64,000 nt of DNA from contig NC_092672.1 of assembly GCF_964355755.1 (NCBI RefSeq), forward strand, positions 22,378,501 to 22,442,500, in the 5' to 3' direction. The notes below the pieces were generated by a model. The model was not told the origin of the DNA. It worked only from the letters and a program-made list of their open reading frames with translations, and did not search any database. The position numbers were made by a program, and so were the translations under genes. Positions 1 through 12,416 of this stretch are shown here, one piece after another (the stretch's first letter is position 1; each line of letters begins with the position of its first letter). This stretch comes from Antedon mediterranea (Eukaryota > Echinodermata > Crinoidea > Comatulida > Antedonidae).

Positions 1-2436
1 ATATTAGGATTTATTGCTAAAAATCATATACAGTATAACCAAAGTTAAATATAAACTATGAAATATGAGTCTATGAAACATTTTAATTAACGCTTGAACT
101 TTTTTTAAATTAATGTGATTGTAAATAGGGGCCTACCTGATTTGTATTAAAATGTTTCTAGGCCTATAATTATCAATTATTCCTTATATTCATCTGAATA
201 TAAAACAAAAGTCTACTTCCGAATTGGCAGGGTCGGAGTCACTATAATGTAATTAGCTACCCCATTTGGACGGAAAATAATAATAATAATAACGTTCAAA
301 TTACTAATATAATGTTCAGATACTTTAGTCTAATACCACCTCAGCCCGACCATGGGGTTGGTTAGAGCATTTTTTAGAAATAGGGACATAGCTTAGATTG
401 CTAGCAATTCCACTATTAACTCTTGATAATATCACAGATAAGTTTAAAGTTTTAAAAAACCGCTGATTATAGTTTCAAGCAATAAATAGATAGGACTGGA
501 CATGCCCTCTAGAGTAAAACTAGGTAAAACTATAGGAATCCATCCCAAAAACGTATTGGATTTGTTTCCGTTTAAAAATCTTTTCATTTACAATAATTTT
601 TAGTTCATACATTAAATGCCAAGGAAAACTAAATTTAGCAATATTATTTGTTTAGGGGTGCAAATAAAAGTGAAAACTATAGACAAGATGTAAAGTAGTC
701 TAATGTACCGTTTCTTCGATAATCTTAATTTTACCTATACCTATACTTTTATTCAGACATTCCGGATTTTTAATCCTCTCAAAAATAATGTTAGCTAAAA
801 GTAAGAGTGCATTGCCTGGTCTATATTCCTGAAAAAAGTTTTGTCGTCTCTCGATTTTATGATGCTGTGTCCGATTCTATAAATACGTTTTATATTAACA
901 CTGGCAGTATTTATCTATATTAACGAACACATCCCTTTTTACTTTCCGTACTTTTGAACCTTCTGAACATAGTCTGGTTATACTGAGATTGTTTATCTAA
1001 TTGAATTCGTATCATATATTACGTAATATTAGGATATATTGCTAAAAATCAAGAAGTAAATAATTGTTCGGGTTGAGTGCTATAGGATAGAATTACAGTT
1101 ATGAAAAATGTAACGAACAATACACTTTAGAAGTTGTTTGAATCCCATCTAGTCTACACGCTTTAAACTATTTTAATTTGATCGTAAATACCTATATTCG
1201 TGTCATTGATATTACACGATTGCGACATGAATTTTCATCAAAGTATCATACATTAAAAGTGATGCTGGTGATTGTAAATAAAGCTCTTTTAAATGGCAAC
1301 CATATACCATACGTTTCTTATAGACCTAATCCGTTAGAAAATTAAAATACTTTTAAAACTTTTAATTTGCATCTCCTATTTAGGCATCAAAACTTATTGT
1401 GTGTTGTCCCTTAGATGGAAACCAGGCAATCTAGCACCAAAATAATTTCGTAATTATATACTGTAGGCCTAGTGTATATATTAATATAAATCACTCGAAT
1501 AATGACAATACAAGTTATTGCCTATTCCCTATCGAAGTTAAAAGTTCTTCTGTAGGACTAAGATACAGTCACTAAAGGCAATATTGTATGTATGTTACCT
1601 ATTAAATACAAGCCCGTACTTCATCATTCAACATAATTAATAATTTCGCCATGCAAACTTCGAAGTGTTTTTTTGTATACTTTACTAAGTACTTTCCATG
1701 TATTTTAAATAGTCAATTAAGCTAAGAATATAGAGCACCGTGTTTTTATAGGTTCATCTTTTAAATGTGTCTCGTTGTGTGCTTTGCATCTGTTTAAAAA
1801 AAAATCGTCACATTTGTCTTAGCTTTCGGAGTCAAAAATCTCGAATGACTTTTATGTCGGTCGAACAAATTTATTATGATGAACTCGTATGTTGATTCTC
1901 TCTCTCGGACAACATCTTTATAAAACTGGCTAATCGTATCTTAGCGGTATCAGGTCGGCTGTCTTCGTTTTGCTTCTAGATATCGCATTAAGCTATTAGT
2001 AGGCCTACCTGACATAACCGAGCTATCAAAAAGCGAACTTCAATCACAGAGGTGACTTATTTGTCCCAAATTTAGTTGAGAATGTTTTAAGGCCTAAACG
2101 AATTATTATTACAAAATTTAGTGGGCCTATATTATAAAGTGATTGGTTTAATGAAATTAATAACAAAGACTCGAATTAAAAAGTACAGTATAATTAATCA
2201 TGCACGTGTAAAACAAATTATTATATTAGCCTATATTTTAATGCCAACACTTTTCCAATACGTGCTTAAATTGGCTTTGATTGTTGCTTCATAGAAAACC
2301 ATAACCAATTAATTGTCTAACCAAAAATGTCATTTATCTCATACACTGTAATATTTGTAGTGAGTGGTAGAAACCAAAACACTCTCCGTATGAGAATGAC
2401 ACAGAGATCAGCTATAAAAAACATTAAAGTTTTTCT
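1..2436. other. gene-free AT-rich stretch
   Basis: I see no coding exon, RNA gene or intact mobile element here. Short blocks near the left edge recur in diverged form near 1026-1190: the phrase ATATTAGGATNTATTGCTAA, and later a TTAATNTGATNGTAAATA motif. This suggests an old tandem duplication of about 1 kb. A 55-bp block at 217-272 is an inverted relative of 3650-3705. Confidence 0.5.
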
Positions 2437-2439
2437 GTA

Positions 2440-3060
2440 ACCGAAATGTTAATTCAACCTACTTGCAGAAATCGCACAGGACTTTTAATGTAGTCCTGTT
2501 GCTTTCAAAAGTCATGTCGCAATCGTTTAATATCTTATATCAATGACACGAACATATTAGGTTGTCAAATGGAGCGACAAAACTCGCAAAGACAAAAAAA
2601 CACTTGGAATTACTACTTAAAGCCACAAAACTGTTTGATCTTAACATTAACATACTCCCAGATCAGTAAAATTATTCCATCGACTACCTAAGTTTAAGGT
2701 TCAATATTAACCACCATTTGAGTTGCTTTTTTTAAGATACAATCCTAATTGTTTATATCTACCAAGCTATCTTCATTGTTTTCAGCTTGTGCCTTGATCC
2801 TTTGTTTTTATTTCTTTATTCCAGTCCACTCAGGCAGTGCTTGTTTGCTTCATATTCTCAATTTTGTCCTTTCACTTATAAAGGGCTAGTGGATTTATAT
2901 TTAATGTTTTTTTAAATTTCTGTTGTTTTAATTCACATAATGTCTAAAAGATCGCAATAATAATGAAGCTTTTGAAATGGATGTAAAATATTCATATTCT
3001 CAATTTTGTAAAAGCACTTCCACTGATATAGTATATTATCCTATTAATTAAATATGACAA
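2440..3060 (+). repeat. left copy of a diverged direct duplication
   Basis: This block matches 4230-4790 at an offset of about 1788 bases, with scattered substitutions and small indels. Shared landmarks are CATGTCGCA, the phrase around GACACGAACATATTAGG, and CACTCAGGCAGTGC. Further similarity resumes at 3340-3650 versus 4905-4975, so the original duplicated unit was larger and one copy lost an internal piece. Open reading frames in it are short and not conserved between the copies, so I do not call a gene. Confidence 0.75.
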
Positions 3061-3624
3061 GTTGTACAGGTAGTTTCAGTTTTTATTTTCTATTGTTTTT
3101 GTATATTTTTTTTTTAAAGTAATTGTGTTGCTTAAATCATGGAGGTATAAACATATTTTGATATGCTTAAATGTTGTATGTGTGCCACTGTTAAATATGT
3201 GTTGCTCCAAATAAATATTATTATATTATTATTACAAGGTACAGTATTCATTTCTGAAAATTATATACATAAAAGATGATTTGATCATACAGGAAATTGT
3301 TTGAAGATAGAATTTAAAGTTTAGATTTAACTTGTTTTAAAGATTTAATGTGGCTATACTTTGATATATTATAAACGAATTTAACAAAACTCTTTGAAAT
3401 TTATAATTCTATTGAGCCTATATGCGTGGTACGGTCACTGTTACTCTTTATTCATTGATTTAAACTTCAGGATAGACTTTTTATTAGAAAGAAATAAACA
3501 CACCAGGGTTAAAAGGGTTAAATAATCCATAATTAAGCGATATATCTACACTGTGAGACACAAAATGCTTTCATAAAATTACACATTTATACCTTTGCTT
3601 AATAATAATATTTTATAATAATTC

Positions 3625-3706
3625 ATTTTAACGGCACTACGCCTACATGATGATCATGGGTAGCTAATGGCATGGGGCTCCGACCCTGTATGCCACTTTT
3701 GGAAGT
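3625..3706 (-). repeat. dispersed repeat fragment, inverted relative of 217-272
   Basis: Read on the minus strand, this block contains CAGGGTCGGAGCCCC and then TTAGCTACCCA. Positions 217-272 on the plus strand contain CAGGGTCGGAGTC and TAGCTACCCCA in the same order. The pair could be two copies of one dispersed repeat or worn inverted ends of a 3.5-kb element. Confidence 0.5.
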
Positions 3707-4229
3707 GTTTATATTGATGTTGCAAACAATTTCATTATCAAAATTTATATGTAGAAGACAAAACTGATTAATTAGTGTGCATGATGCATATAAGAAGTAA
3801 TTACTGAAAACTATCATTGTAGTACATTTTTTATAGTATTAGTAGTACTTTATAGTATAAAGGGTGTATAAAGTTGTGCCTTTTTAAGCATGATTTGAGT
3901 GATAGTTGTTTTTGGGGTTGGCAATTATTGCGACAAAATTGTAATGTCCTTGACGTTATTAATGCCTAATTTCCGTGACAGAGATAGGCCTAAACCCTTA
4001 TATCAATAACATATCATTGGATTTTTTTTTTAATTAATGTGATATAAAGGGATAATCGCAGAAACAGCACAGAACTCCGAATTCCTAAAAATGCTCTAAA
4101 CATTAGTCCCAATCATAGTCGAGCTGACGTGGGTTTGGACTTCCAAATATACACAACCTTAAATTACCACTAAATTTCAAAAACGTTGCGCCGGTTCTGA
4201 ATATTATATCTAATCTGAATGATATAGGC

Positions 4230-4975
4230 CTAAATGAATAATACTGATACTTGCAGAAACCGCAAAGAACGTTCAATGTATTGCATTCAAAAGACATGTC
4301 GCATTCGTGTAATATCTTATATCAATGACACGAACATATTAGGTTGTCAAAAGACAAAAAAAACTTGGAATTACTACTTAAAGCCACAAAACTGTTTGAT
4401 CTTAACATTAACATACTCCCAGATCGGTAAAATTATTCCATCGACTACCTAAGTTTAAGGTTCAATATTAACCACCATTTGAGTTGTTTTTTTTTAGATA
4501 CATTCCTAATTGTTTATATCTACCAAGCTATCTTCATTGTTTTCAGCTTGTGCCTTGATCCTTTGTTTTTATTTCTTTATTCCAGTCCACTCAGGCAGTG
4601 CTTGTTTGCTTCATATTCTCAATTTTGTTCTTTCACTTATAAAGGACTAGTGGATCTATATTTAATGTTTTTTTAATTTTCTGTTTTTTAACTCACATAA
4701 TGTCTAAAAGATCGCAATAATAATGAAGCTTTTGAAATGGATGTAAAATATTCATATTCTCAATTTTGTAAAAGCACTTCCACTGATATAGGGCTAGTGT
4801 TGCCCATAATAATAATAATAATAATTTATTTGGAGATTACACTTTTACAACAGTGGCACTCGACCAAATGGAAGGTGCATCCATATATTATCCTATAATT
4901 AAATACGATTTAATGTGGCTTTACTTTTATATATTATAATAATATTTTATAATTATTCATTTTAACGGCACTTTG
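4230..4975 (+). repeat. right copy of the 2440-3060 duplication
   Basis: Homologous to 2440-3060 and, after an internal gap, to 3340-3650. It is interrupted by an insertion at about 4791-4886 that the left copy lacks. The 72- and 65-codon frames in this block are disrupted in the other copy and look non-coding. Confidence 0.75.
4791..4886 (+). mobile_element. small insertion with (TAA)n run, absent from the sister copy
   Basis: Relative to 3020-3035, the right duplicate gains about 95 bases. The insert starts with GGGCTAGTGTTGCCC, continues with about six TAA units, and ends near GGTGCATCCA. The GGGCTAGTGTTGCCC hairpin is also the core of the repeat at 46328-46365, so this may be a rearranged piece of that family. 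Confidence 0.5.
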
Positions 4976-4984
4976 ATAAAACAA

Positions 4985-6448
4985 TGTTATATATCATACT
5001 ATTGCACCTTTATTCATGGGGTGACCTACTATAACCTTACACTATTATGGAAAAAAAGAAAAAAAAAACAAATAAGAATTGTGAAAGTTAACCCAATGTA
5101 TCACAGGTGTGACTTGGCTACACAATTGAAAAATTCATTATATAATAATATCATGTGCATGCAAAAACAAAATTGTATTATTAAATGTGCATATCATTTA
5201 TTTGTCTAATATAATTTTATATATTAGTTTAATTTATTTTTCTAACGCCTAGTTTGACAGGCCAACTTTGAAATTGAAATAATCTTTTCGTTCGACACAA
5301 TATTTCAGAGATACGTGAACATTTGATGATGGTCTATCCGATATGACTTTGTTTTTTTGTACATAAAAAGTGGACAATTTTGGTTTAGATCAATGAATGC
5401 TTAAAATTGTTTTTTTTTTTGTGCTATATTTTTCAAGTTGATATCTGGAATACTATCAATGCTTTTATCTTATAATACGCGATATATTCATATTTTTTTA
5501 CAAGAAAATAAAGTATTGATCACTAGCTTGTTTTTATGTATTTAATAACTATTCTAAGTTCATTTTAAATAGGCGTATGTTTATATTTTAATGATTCATG
5601 GTAAACAATTATAAACAGCTTCAATATTACACAGTAGGTTATTCAAAAGAGACGCACAATTTATACGGACGTGTTTTTAACGACAAAATTGACCAATCAA
5701 AATGGAAATAGTCAAAATACAATAATTTTATGTTCATTGGCTACCCCACCAACAACCTAAACTTCAAATAATAAAAGATCCCTGTAATACTGTATTTAAA
5801 AAAAAGCATATTTGCAACCGAAATGTCTTATAAATATAATATAAATTTACAATTATACAAAACAATATACAACTGCTTATAAAAAAGGAATTTAATTCAA
5901 GAATTTTAATTTAGTTAAAATATCAGGATTTCTTACTTCAATTTGATGTTTCCTTTAGAGGCGCTAAACTTTTGAATATATGATTTATTTATTTTTTGGT
6001 CATATGTTTTTTATATCATGTTATTATGTTATGTGCAAATAAAGTATTTACATAGTTGATATATATATATATATATATATTATGCAGTGTAGCATAGGTG
6101 AAATTACGGGAGCCCAATATGAATTAGTTTGAAATGGTAAAAATTATTTTACTACAGTATAAGTAGATTAAAATATATAAATTAATCTATGAAAATGATT
6201 ATATATTACTGGCAGATTTTATCGATCTCTATCGTGCAAATAATACTCGTTATCGATATGAAATACGATTTGCACTTGAGTTTTTCTTCCTGCTGATCTG
6301 TAGCTTTAGTATAAACAATGTGAACAATGCCCAAACAGGGAGTTGACTAATAACTCCCTGGCCCAAATAAAAGATCGTAACAGTGTGAAAGTGCGTCACT
6401 CGTCGCCCAACATTGTTTGTGATCACTTCGTTATCGCATTTGATAAAA
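4985..6448. other. gene-free AT-rich stretch
   Basis: No supported gene. It holds an (AT)n microsatellite at about 6059-6080. The stretch just before 6449 is the presumed 5' flank of the ParB-like gene. I see no convincing TATA box there. Confidence 0.45.
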
Positions 6449-9400
6449 ATGGACTGGAGGTTTTGTGTAGAGGAAGACAACATTGCTTATCTAATAATTA
6501 ATAACACTAGGGCAATAAAGCATTCTGATGGTGAACAGTTAGGCAAGGTTATAAAATTTACCAAAACAACTAAAGGCAAAAACTGGCTTAAGGTAAGATT
6601 GTTGTGTTCTTCTAAATAATATAATTTTCTTTTAATGTTTTTAGGGAACCATTCTTCACCAGTCTTATTACTTTATACAGATGTTTTATTTTCCATTTTG
6701 CAGTTTTAAAAAGTGTTTCAAGCCACGCAATTATTAGTTTTATTAGTATTTTCCCAGGGGCACAATCTTCAGCTGTTTAATAGGCCTATTATATTTGGAT
6801 TTTATAGGCTTTCTGATTATAATATATATTATGATTTATTCGATTATTTATTTCATCTAATTCATTGAAATGTTGTTTCAGGCCTAAAACTAAATTGTAA
6901 TATATCTTTACTATAGGACCATTGATACTAATTTTGTTGACCATTTTTTTAACATGAAAGTTTTATATATGATTTAAAAAATGCATTTTCATCAAGAGCA
7001 CCAACACTGAATATTAGGGTGTAGTGTGTAGACTTACCAACTATATAAATTTTTATGTTTAGTTATTTATTTAATTAAAAACAAATTTGCAATACTATAG
7101 ATTGTTACAGAAGAAAGCGACTGTAGTAGTACGCTTGCTGCAACCAAAGTATTGTGGAGCAAATTCAAACCGGACGAAAATTGCCCATTTTGCAAATGCA
7201 AGACAATTGACGACCTTACCAAAACATTGCAAACATTACGAAAGCGAAAAGCTCAAGATGCTGAAAACTTAACACAAAGAGAACAAGAATTAACATAAAG
7301 ACAATCGACGAAACAATCAAAGAAAAGATCATTGGTTAGTATATGAAACATTTGTTATTGAAGTTACATACTGTACCATGCCCCATGGACAAGCATAATT
7401 ATTATCTGCTTTTGTTACTGTAGTTTACAATTAAACAAACGTTACTGTTTTATATTTTTTCAAATGTTTTGTTGAATATGTCACATAATAGTTATTCACT
7501 TTGATCTTGGATAACAAAAACTGTAATTTTAAACATAACTCACAATAACTATAGGCCTAACCATGATTAGATTTAATGTATCTACAATTCGTTACGTTAA
7601 ATTAGTATAATCTGGCTAGATAAGTAATTATACGTACTAGGCCTATTAAAATATAAAGCGGATGAACACATTTTTCGAAGATGAACGAACTAAAGATATT
7701 TTGAACACAGGTTTTAACTTCTTATAGTTACTCTATTTTCTATTTGTTTTATTGTTATTTAAGTTTCAAACAGTTATTATAAAACGCATAAATAGATTCC
7801 GGTCATTCGATTGGACAATTTTCTTTCACATGACTACTACTAGCCTTGCAAACCCAGACCTAGGCCGGATGCTAACATACACTAGGCCTAACCTTCCTAG
7901 ATATTGTGCAAAATACCTATATAAATTCAAAATTAACTAAAATATAAAAAATAACATGTGCAGGGTGATCTCCATGCACTTAAGCAAGCAGGGGGTGATG
8001 ATGTCCTGACACTACCTAGGCCTAGACTAAATGGCCTATACTGTATGGCAACGTTAAATTTTTAGGATATATATTGTTATTTAAAAAATAAAACTAATAT
8101 TAAAATATAATGTCAATCATTTTTTGTAATTCATATAATTTAATAATGTATCCTTTTTCTGAAAATGTCCAACTTTTTATGTAAAACAATTTTTTAAAAT
8201 GTTTTTTACTGATGTCGCAACTTGCAATTACTGTGGAATTCCCCATTTTAGTAAAAAATAAAATTGGTTTATTAAATATAAAAATCCTATCATAATAATA
8301 ATACAATGACATATTTATATTAAGTTGTTTCATATTAGAATTGTGAAATACAGGTAAATGATTTCACTAAATTGTAGTAGTAGGCTGACATTATTAGTCA
8401 CCGACACCCAGATTAGCCAGGACATAAGATTACTACGATGCTTGATCTAAATCCTGGGGAGAATACTTCCTTGTTGTATAATCATAAGATGTAATATTTA
8501 ACAAACTGTCATTTTACCTTTATAGGTCTAGTTGCTGTGCCAAGAAGTTCGATAGTAGCGCTGCCATCGGACTTACTACTTCGCAAGATCGACCAAGATT
8601 TTGTTAAAAAAATTCAAGAAACGCTTACAAAGGACGGTCTGGTGAACACGATACTACCTGTATTGCTTAATAAAGAACATTACGATTTCTTTAACAAACA
8701 AGAATACGAGAAGTGTATTTTTTATTCACTTGGCGGAAATCATTTAAGAACAGCACTATCAACAATGAGTGAGAATATATTTAAACAATTAGAAGTGGCA
8801 GTCTATTTTGATCTAACAAAAACTGAATCACTACGTGTGGCATCTCGACATAATTTCGTCACAGGTAATACTCACCAAGCAACTTTTGAAGACAACGTTG
8901 CAGTATGCCGTAACCTTTTGCAAGATTACAATGACAAAGATGCCAAAACGACTTCGACATGGAGGAGAAAGTGTGCAGAGGCAATTGGCAAACAATCGTT
9001 CGAAAAAAAGGTATTATTAATATTATTTAAACAAGTTATTTAGGACTCTAATATATAAAGTTGTAATTAATAATGTAATGGTGATATAATTAATAATAAT
9101 GTTGTAATTAATAATAATATATAATAAATAAGGATATTAACAATAATAAAAAGATAATAACGATAATAATAAATAAGGATAGTAATAATAAATAATAACG
9201 TTGTATTGCAGATAATATCGTCCATGGAACCGATGTTCCAAGTATCATTGTATACGGACCGATGCTACACAAAGGTTACCAAGCTGTTTGCCCAGTATAA
9301 TGCAGGAACGGTAAAGGATTCCAAACCCGGAAAGCAATTGAAGCAGTCGGTAGGTTTCTTACATTTATTTTCTGTCACATTTATTCTCTCAATAAATAGC

Positions 9401-12400
9401 AATTACTGGTGTATGCTTTTTTTTTGGCAAAAACAAACAAGCAAGAAACACAATCAGTTAATTATTAGTCTCAGTCACTTGCGGTAGAAACAACGCGTCT
9501 TCATTCAAAGGGTTAATAACTTTGTAAAAAACAATCTATTATTTATTAATTTATTTATTTTATACAGTTGTCAACCAACAGCGATGAAACCGCCACTAAC
9601 AGGTTAAATCTAAACATAACAAACTATAAAAATGTATTCAAATTAGGCCTAATTTATTATAAAAAAAAACATTTTAAAATAGGCCTGTTTTTTCTAAAGG
9701 GGGGGGGGGGAGTGTGATTAACTTTGTTAAAACTAAAAAATGGCCTATTCAAAAATGATATGACGTGCATTAACAATTGTTTTGTTTTCTTCAATTGTTA
9801 TCCACACGAGAGAAATGTTTATACTGAACCTCTTGGACCCTTATTGGAACGCTTTATTATTTGTTATCAGTATTGTGACTAAACATTTTTTTACAATTCT
9901 ATAGTTCTTCATGACACTACAAGGCCTGTCGGAAGAAGACAAGTTTGAATTGCTGTCATCTGTAACAGACGGAACAATGTCCATTAAAGAGGTTGAAAAT
10001 AAAGCACGGTCGATTAAGCAGATAAAGGTGATCAGAGGAAAATTTTTGACAACTATTAAAGTACTGACATGGAAGGAAGCGACCGAAAGATTTCCGGAGC
10101 ACACGACCGATTCTGCTCTTCGGCCTTTTTTAACAACAAGTAAGGTTACTATGTTACTAATAGAATTCAGTCGCTGTATTTGTGCTATATTTCTAAAACC
10201 AAGTCCCACTCTGTCAGATTTTAAAAATTCGTACAAAATTGAAACAATTTAATATTATGCAGTTCGATGCAAAGGTACTTTATTCACACAAAACTACTAT
10301 CCCTTATAGAAATTAAAATATTGAATAAATAATAATAAAAACATTTTAATACATTTCTTTTGAAAGGGAAGTTATCTAAAAGCGAAATTCCACCAGGTTT
10401 ATTCATGCATTGTCAAGATGCTCTGTTTTGGGAGGAACAAAGGCAAAGCCTCAAGCGTCAACAGTTGATATTTTAACAGAAGATGGAACAAGATCAAAGT
10501 GTCAAGTTATGTCTGGGCCGTTTATTGGCAGAAAATTGACAGATATTGCCAATTCCAGTAATATGGGGTTACATCGTGGCCTGCTCGTACTGACAGAGGT
10601 TTGATATATTTTAAATATTTTATATTGTTTTGTATATTTGTAATTCATTCTATAGTGAGGGGTTTTCAAATTTGAAACTAAATTGTTTTTTTACGGCCTA
10701 TCAATGTGGCTTTACTAAGAAAGATTTTAATAGATTTATATAAACAACAGAACAAATATTCAAACTGTTTTTAGAGATTATATATATTATTTTATAATTC
10801 TACCCATTCTAACTGACCCCCCGAAGCCTGACACATGCAATTTTTGCATAACACAGTAACATTGAGACTGCACTGGTTTTGTTACTGGTTTTGTTACTGT
10901 TGTTATTCTTATTATATTATTTTTTCTATGCTTTTTTTTGTAGAAATGTGAAAAAGAAATGCTGATTTCTGATGTCATCGTAGTTGTTTGCAATGACGAG
11001 GACCTGCTATACAATATGACTATTTTAAAAGACAATGATAGAGTCATGCAAGTACAGTATTGGTATTGCGAAGAACAAGGTATACCCAGTTTGTTATTGT
11101 ATTTACAAATATAGTTCAGTCATTTTTATTCAATTATAAATATAGGTCAATCATTGATTGGCAGTCTACTAAAAAATGTTCACCAATTTGCAATACTAAC
11201 TGCTTTTTGGTATGAGGTGGATGGTGAGGTAATGGGGTTATTTCTTCTTGTTTCTAATAAAAGAAAAAAAAAAGAAATGTACCATTGATATTATTATTAT
11301 TATATTCAAATATACAGGAAAGTTAATTTAAGTATGTAGGCCTACAGTTTAATGATGATTCATATTTTTTTTAGACACCATTCGCACGTTATTAGTAAGC
11401 CCTCAACACGAACGCATGATGAATGGAATTGGTGGCGTCATTAAGGCTAAGTCACTAGAACCGCTAATTAAGCAACTAGTGACAAGGCATAGCAGAGAAG
11501 GTCACTTAGTTGTAAATTGCCTAGGATGGAATGGTAAATAATACATTTATACCATAACTCATAATAATCATTCATTGATGTTAACCAAAAACATACCGCG
11601 TGACAATTGGGCATGTCGCTAAAATCCAATCAAATGGGAAAAATTCTTGTTCTTTGAGTCATTACTATTGTCGTTTGTACAAACGACATTAATGAACTAA
11701 CAAAATATTTTAATATTCAATTGAAATCTATTTTATTGTTATTATAATTACAGTGTTCAAGGAAATAATTTTGCAACGGCGCAATTGTATAACCTTGCTC
11801 GAGAATGATGGGGAATCTGAATTAAGATCCAGATTAGTTCGTTTCAAAGAAGAAATTGAAAACAGCATTCAGCTTGAAAATGGAGCCCAATCGGATGGTA
11901 AGTTTAAGTTAAATTAACTTTATTGTTTATCTATTGTCATGGATGCTAATACGAAGAACAATATACAAGCGATATTGTATACATTCAAGTCGCAATACAA
12001 TGCTGATGATTTGATGTTTGTAGTGCAATATACTGCTACTTTTTGTTCAGGAATTTTAAAACGGCATATTAAGCTGTATTCTCATAACTTGGACGGCATA
12101 CTATGCTATCTGTATTGTAAACTTGTATAAACACAGCCCATGCATTTAATTTTTAATCAATATTCAAAATACCCATAATCAATTTCTGACCCAATTTGAA
12201 ACATATAGTAATACAAATTTAAAAAAAGAGATTCTCTATTTTAAAATTTTGTTTACACAGAGCTTCTAAAAAAATTATACAACTATTTAGAGGTCTATTA
12301 AATAATAGGGCCTTGGTTTATTCATCATTTCAGATGAGGACGACAGTACAGATGAGGAGGTTGAAGATAATGCGGAGATGGCAAATGAGGAGGACGACTA

Positions 12401-12416
12401 CACATTTCCGGGGTGA
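6449..12416 (+). CDS. multi-exon gene, ParB-like domain protein of unknown function
   Basis: Twelve exons are proposed from GT-AG sites and reading phase: 6449-6592, 7101-7334, 8526-9010, 9212-9349, 9568-9602, 9905-10139, 10263-10274, 10367-10598, 10944-11079, 11375-11533, 11754-11897 and 12334-12416. The start is the ATG of MDWRFCVEEDN and the stop is the TGA at 12414. About 679 residues are predicted. In order: a small N-terminal module, a Cys cluster (CPFCKC) followed by a charged helical stretch, a ParB/sulfiredoxin-like domain (exon 3), a linker, a region weakly like the C-terminal half of an amino-methyltransferase, and an acidic tail rich in Asp and Glu. Exons 2, 5 and 8 each lack one base for phase agreement, so this copy is a decaying gene or the sequence has deletion errors. 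I do not recognise a named gene. A chromatin or DNA-binding role is possible but is inference. Confidence 0.6.
7101..7334 (+). CDS. exon 2, Cys cluster plus charged helix, one base short
   Basis: The acceptor is AATACTATAG and the donor is GTTAGT. The first frame reads IVTEESDCSS and on to CPFCKCKTIDDL, then a Lys/Arg/Glu-rich helical stretch, and hits TAA at 7293. The frame offset by two from about 7289 reads TIDETIKEKII and leaves one base at the donor, which is exactly what exon 3 needs. One missing base near the AA at 7291-7292 would reconcile both halves. The C-x2-C-x-C cluster could bind a metal, but no partner residues are obvious. Confidence 0.5.
8526..9010 (+). CDS. exon 3, ParB/sulfiredoxin-like domain
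   Basis: The acceptor is CCTTTATAG and the donor is AAAAAG|GTATTA. The 161-codon frame enters in phase 1 and leaves in phase 0. Seen: IVALPSDLLLR, then DQDFVKKIQETL, then DGLVNTILPVLL, then FYSLGGNHLRTAL, then SLRVASRHN and a helical stretch. This order matches the ParB N-terminal fold: a strand naming the specificity residues, a helix, the G-L-x-x-P-I-x-V strand, the G-x-x-R box, then the 'la..eN' helix. The family acts in DNA or nucleotide binding, and some members hydrolyse CTP or cut DNA. The assignment rests on motif order only. A plain ParB-like fold without catalysis is the safest reading. Confidence 0.5.
10263..10274 (+). CDS. candidate 12-nt microexon
   Basis: TTCGATGCAAAG lies between ATTATGCAG and GTACTT. 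It enters and leaves in phase 1, so including or skipping it keeps the frame between the exons at 9905-10139 and 10367-10598. Only the splice-site pattern supports it. Chance occurrence is quite possible. Confidence 0.25.
10367..10598 (+). CDS. exon 8, needs an internal one-base shift
   Basis: From the acceptor, phase 1 reads KLSKSEIPPGLFMHCQDAL and stays open to a TAA near 10474. The frame that reaches the donor in the phase needed by exon 9 reads VDILTEDGTRSKCQVMSGPF and then KLTDIANSSNMGLHRG. Both halves look like real protein, so the shift falls between about 10430 and 10465 and equals one missing base. Entering directly in the second frame gives a stop within four codons of the acceptor. 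Confidence 0.5.
10944..11897 (+). CDS. exons 9-11, degenerate methyltransferase-like segment
   Basis: Exons 10944-11079, 11375-11533 and 11754-11897 join cleanly in phase 1. The order seen is: a hydrophobic strand ISDVIVVVCNDED; VQYWYCEEQ; a 'LVSPQHERMM' segment; 'LEPLIKQLV'; GHLVVNCLGWN; and then a helix with RRNCITLLEND. In beta-class N4/N6 amino-methyltransferases the corresponding order is a 'kP..l...li..s' helix, 'G..vlDpF.GsGt', then 'gR.cigiE.d'. Here the D-x-F-x-G-x-G residues read NCLGWN and no DPPY is visible. If the relationship is real, the domain has probably lost catalysis. This is a weak, by-eye similarity. Confidence 0.35.
12334..12416 (+). CDS. last exon, acidic C-terminal tail
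   Basis: The acceptor is TCATTTCAG. The split codon completes as Asp, followed by a tail of mostly Asp and Glu ending YTFPG and TGA at 12414-12416. Acidic tails of this kind are common in nuclear proteins. No clear AATAAA lies in the next 300 bases. Confidence 0.6.

Noticed and set aside
7087-7272. 61-codon frame in exon 2 starting at TTGCAATAC
   Set aside because: It is a different frame from the protein-like exon reading IVTEESDCSS, which agrees with splice phases.
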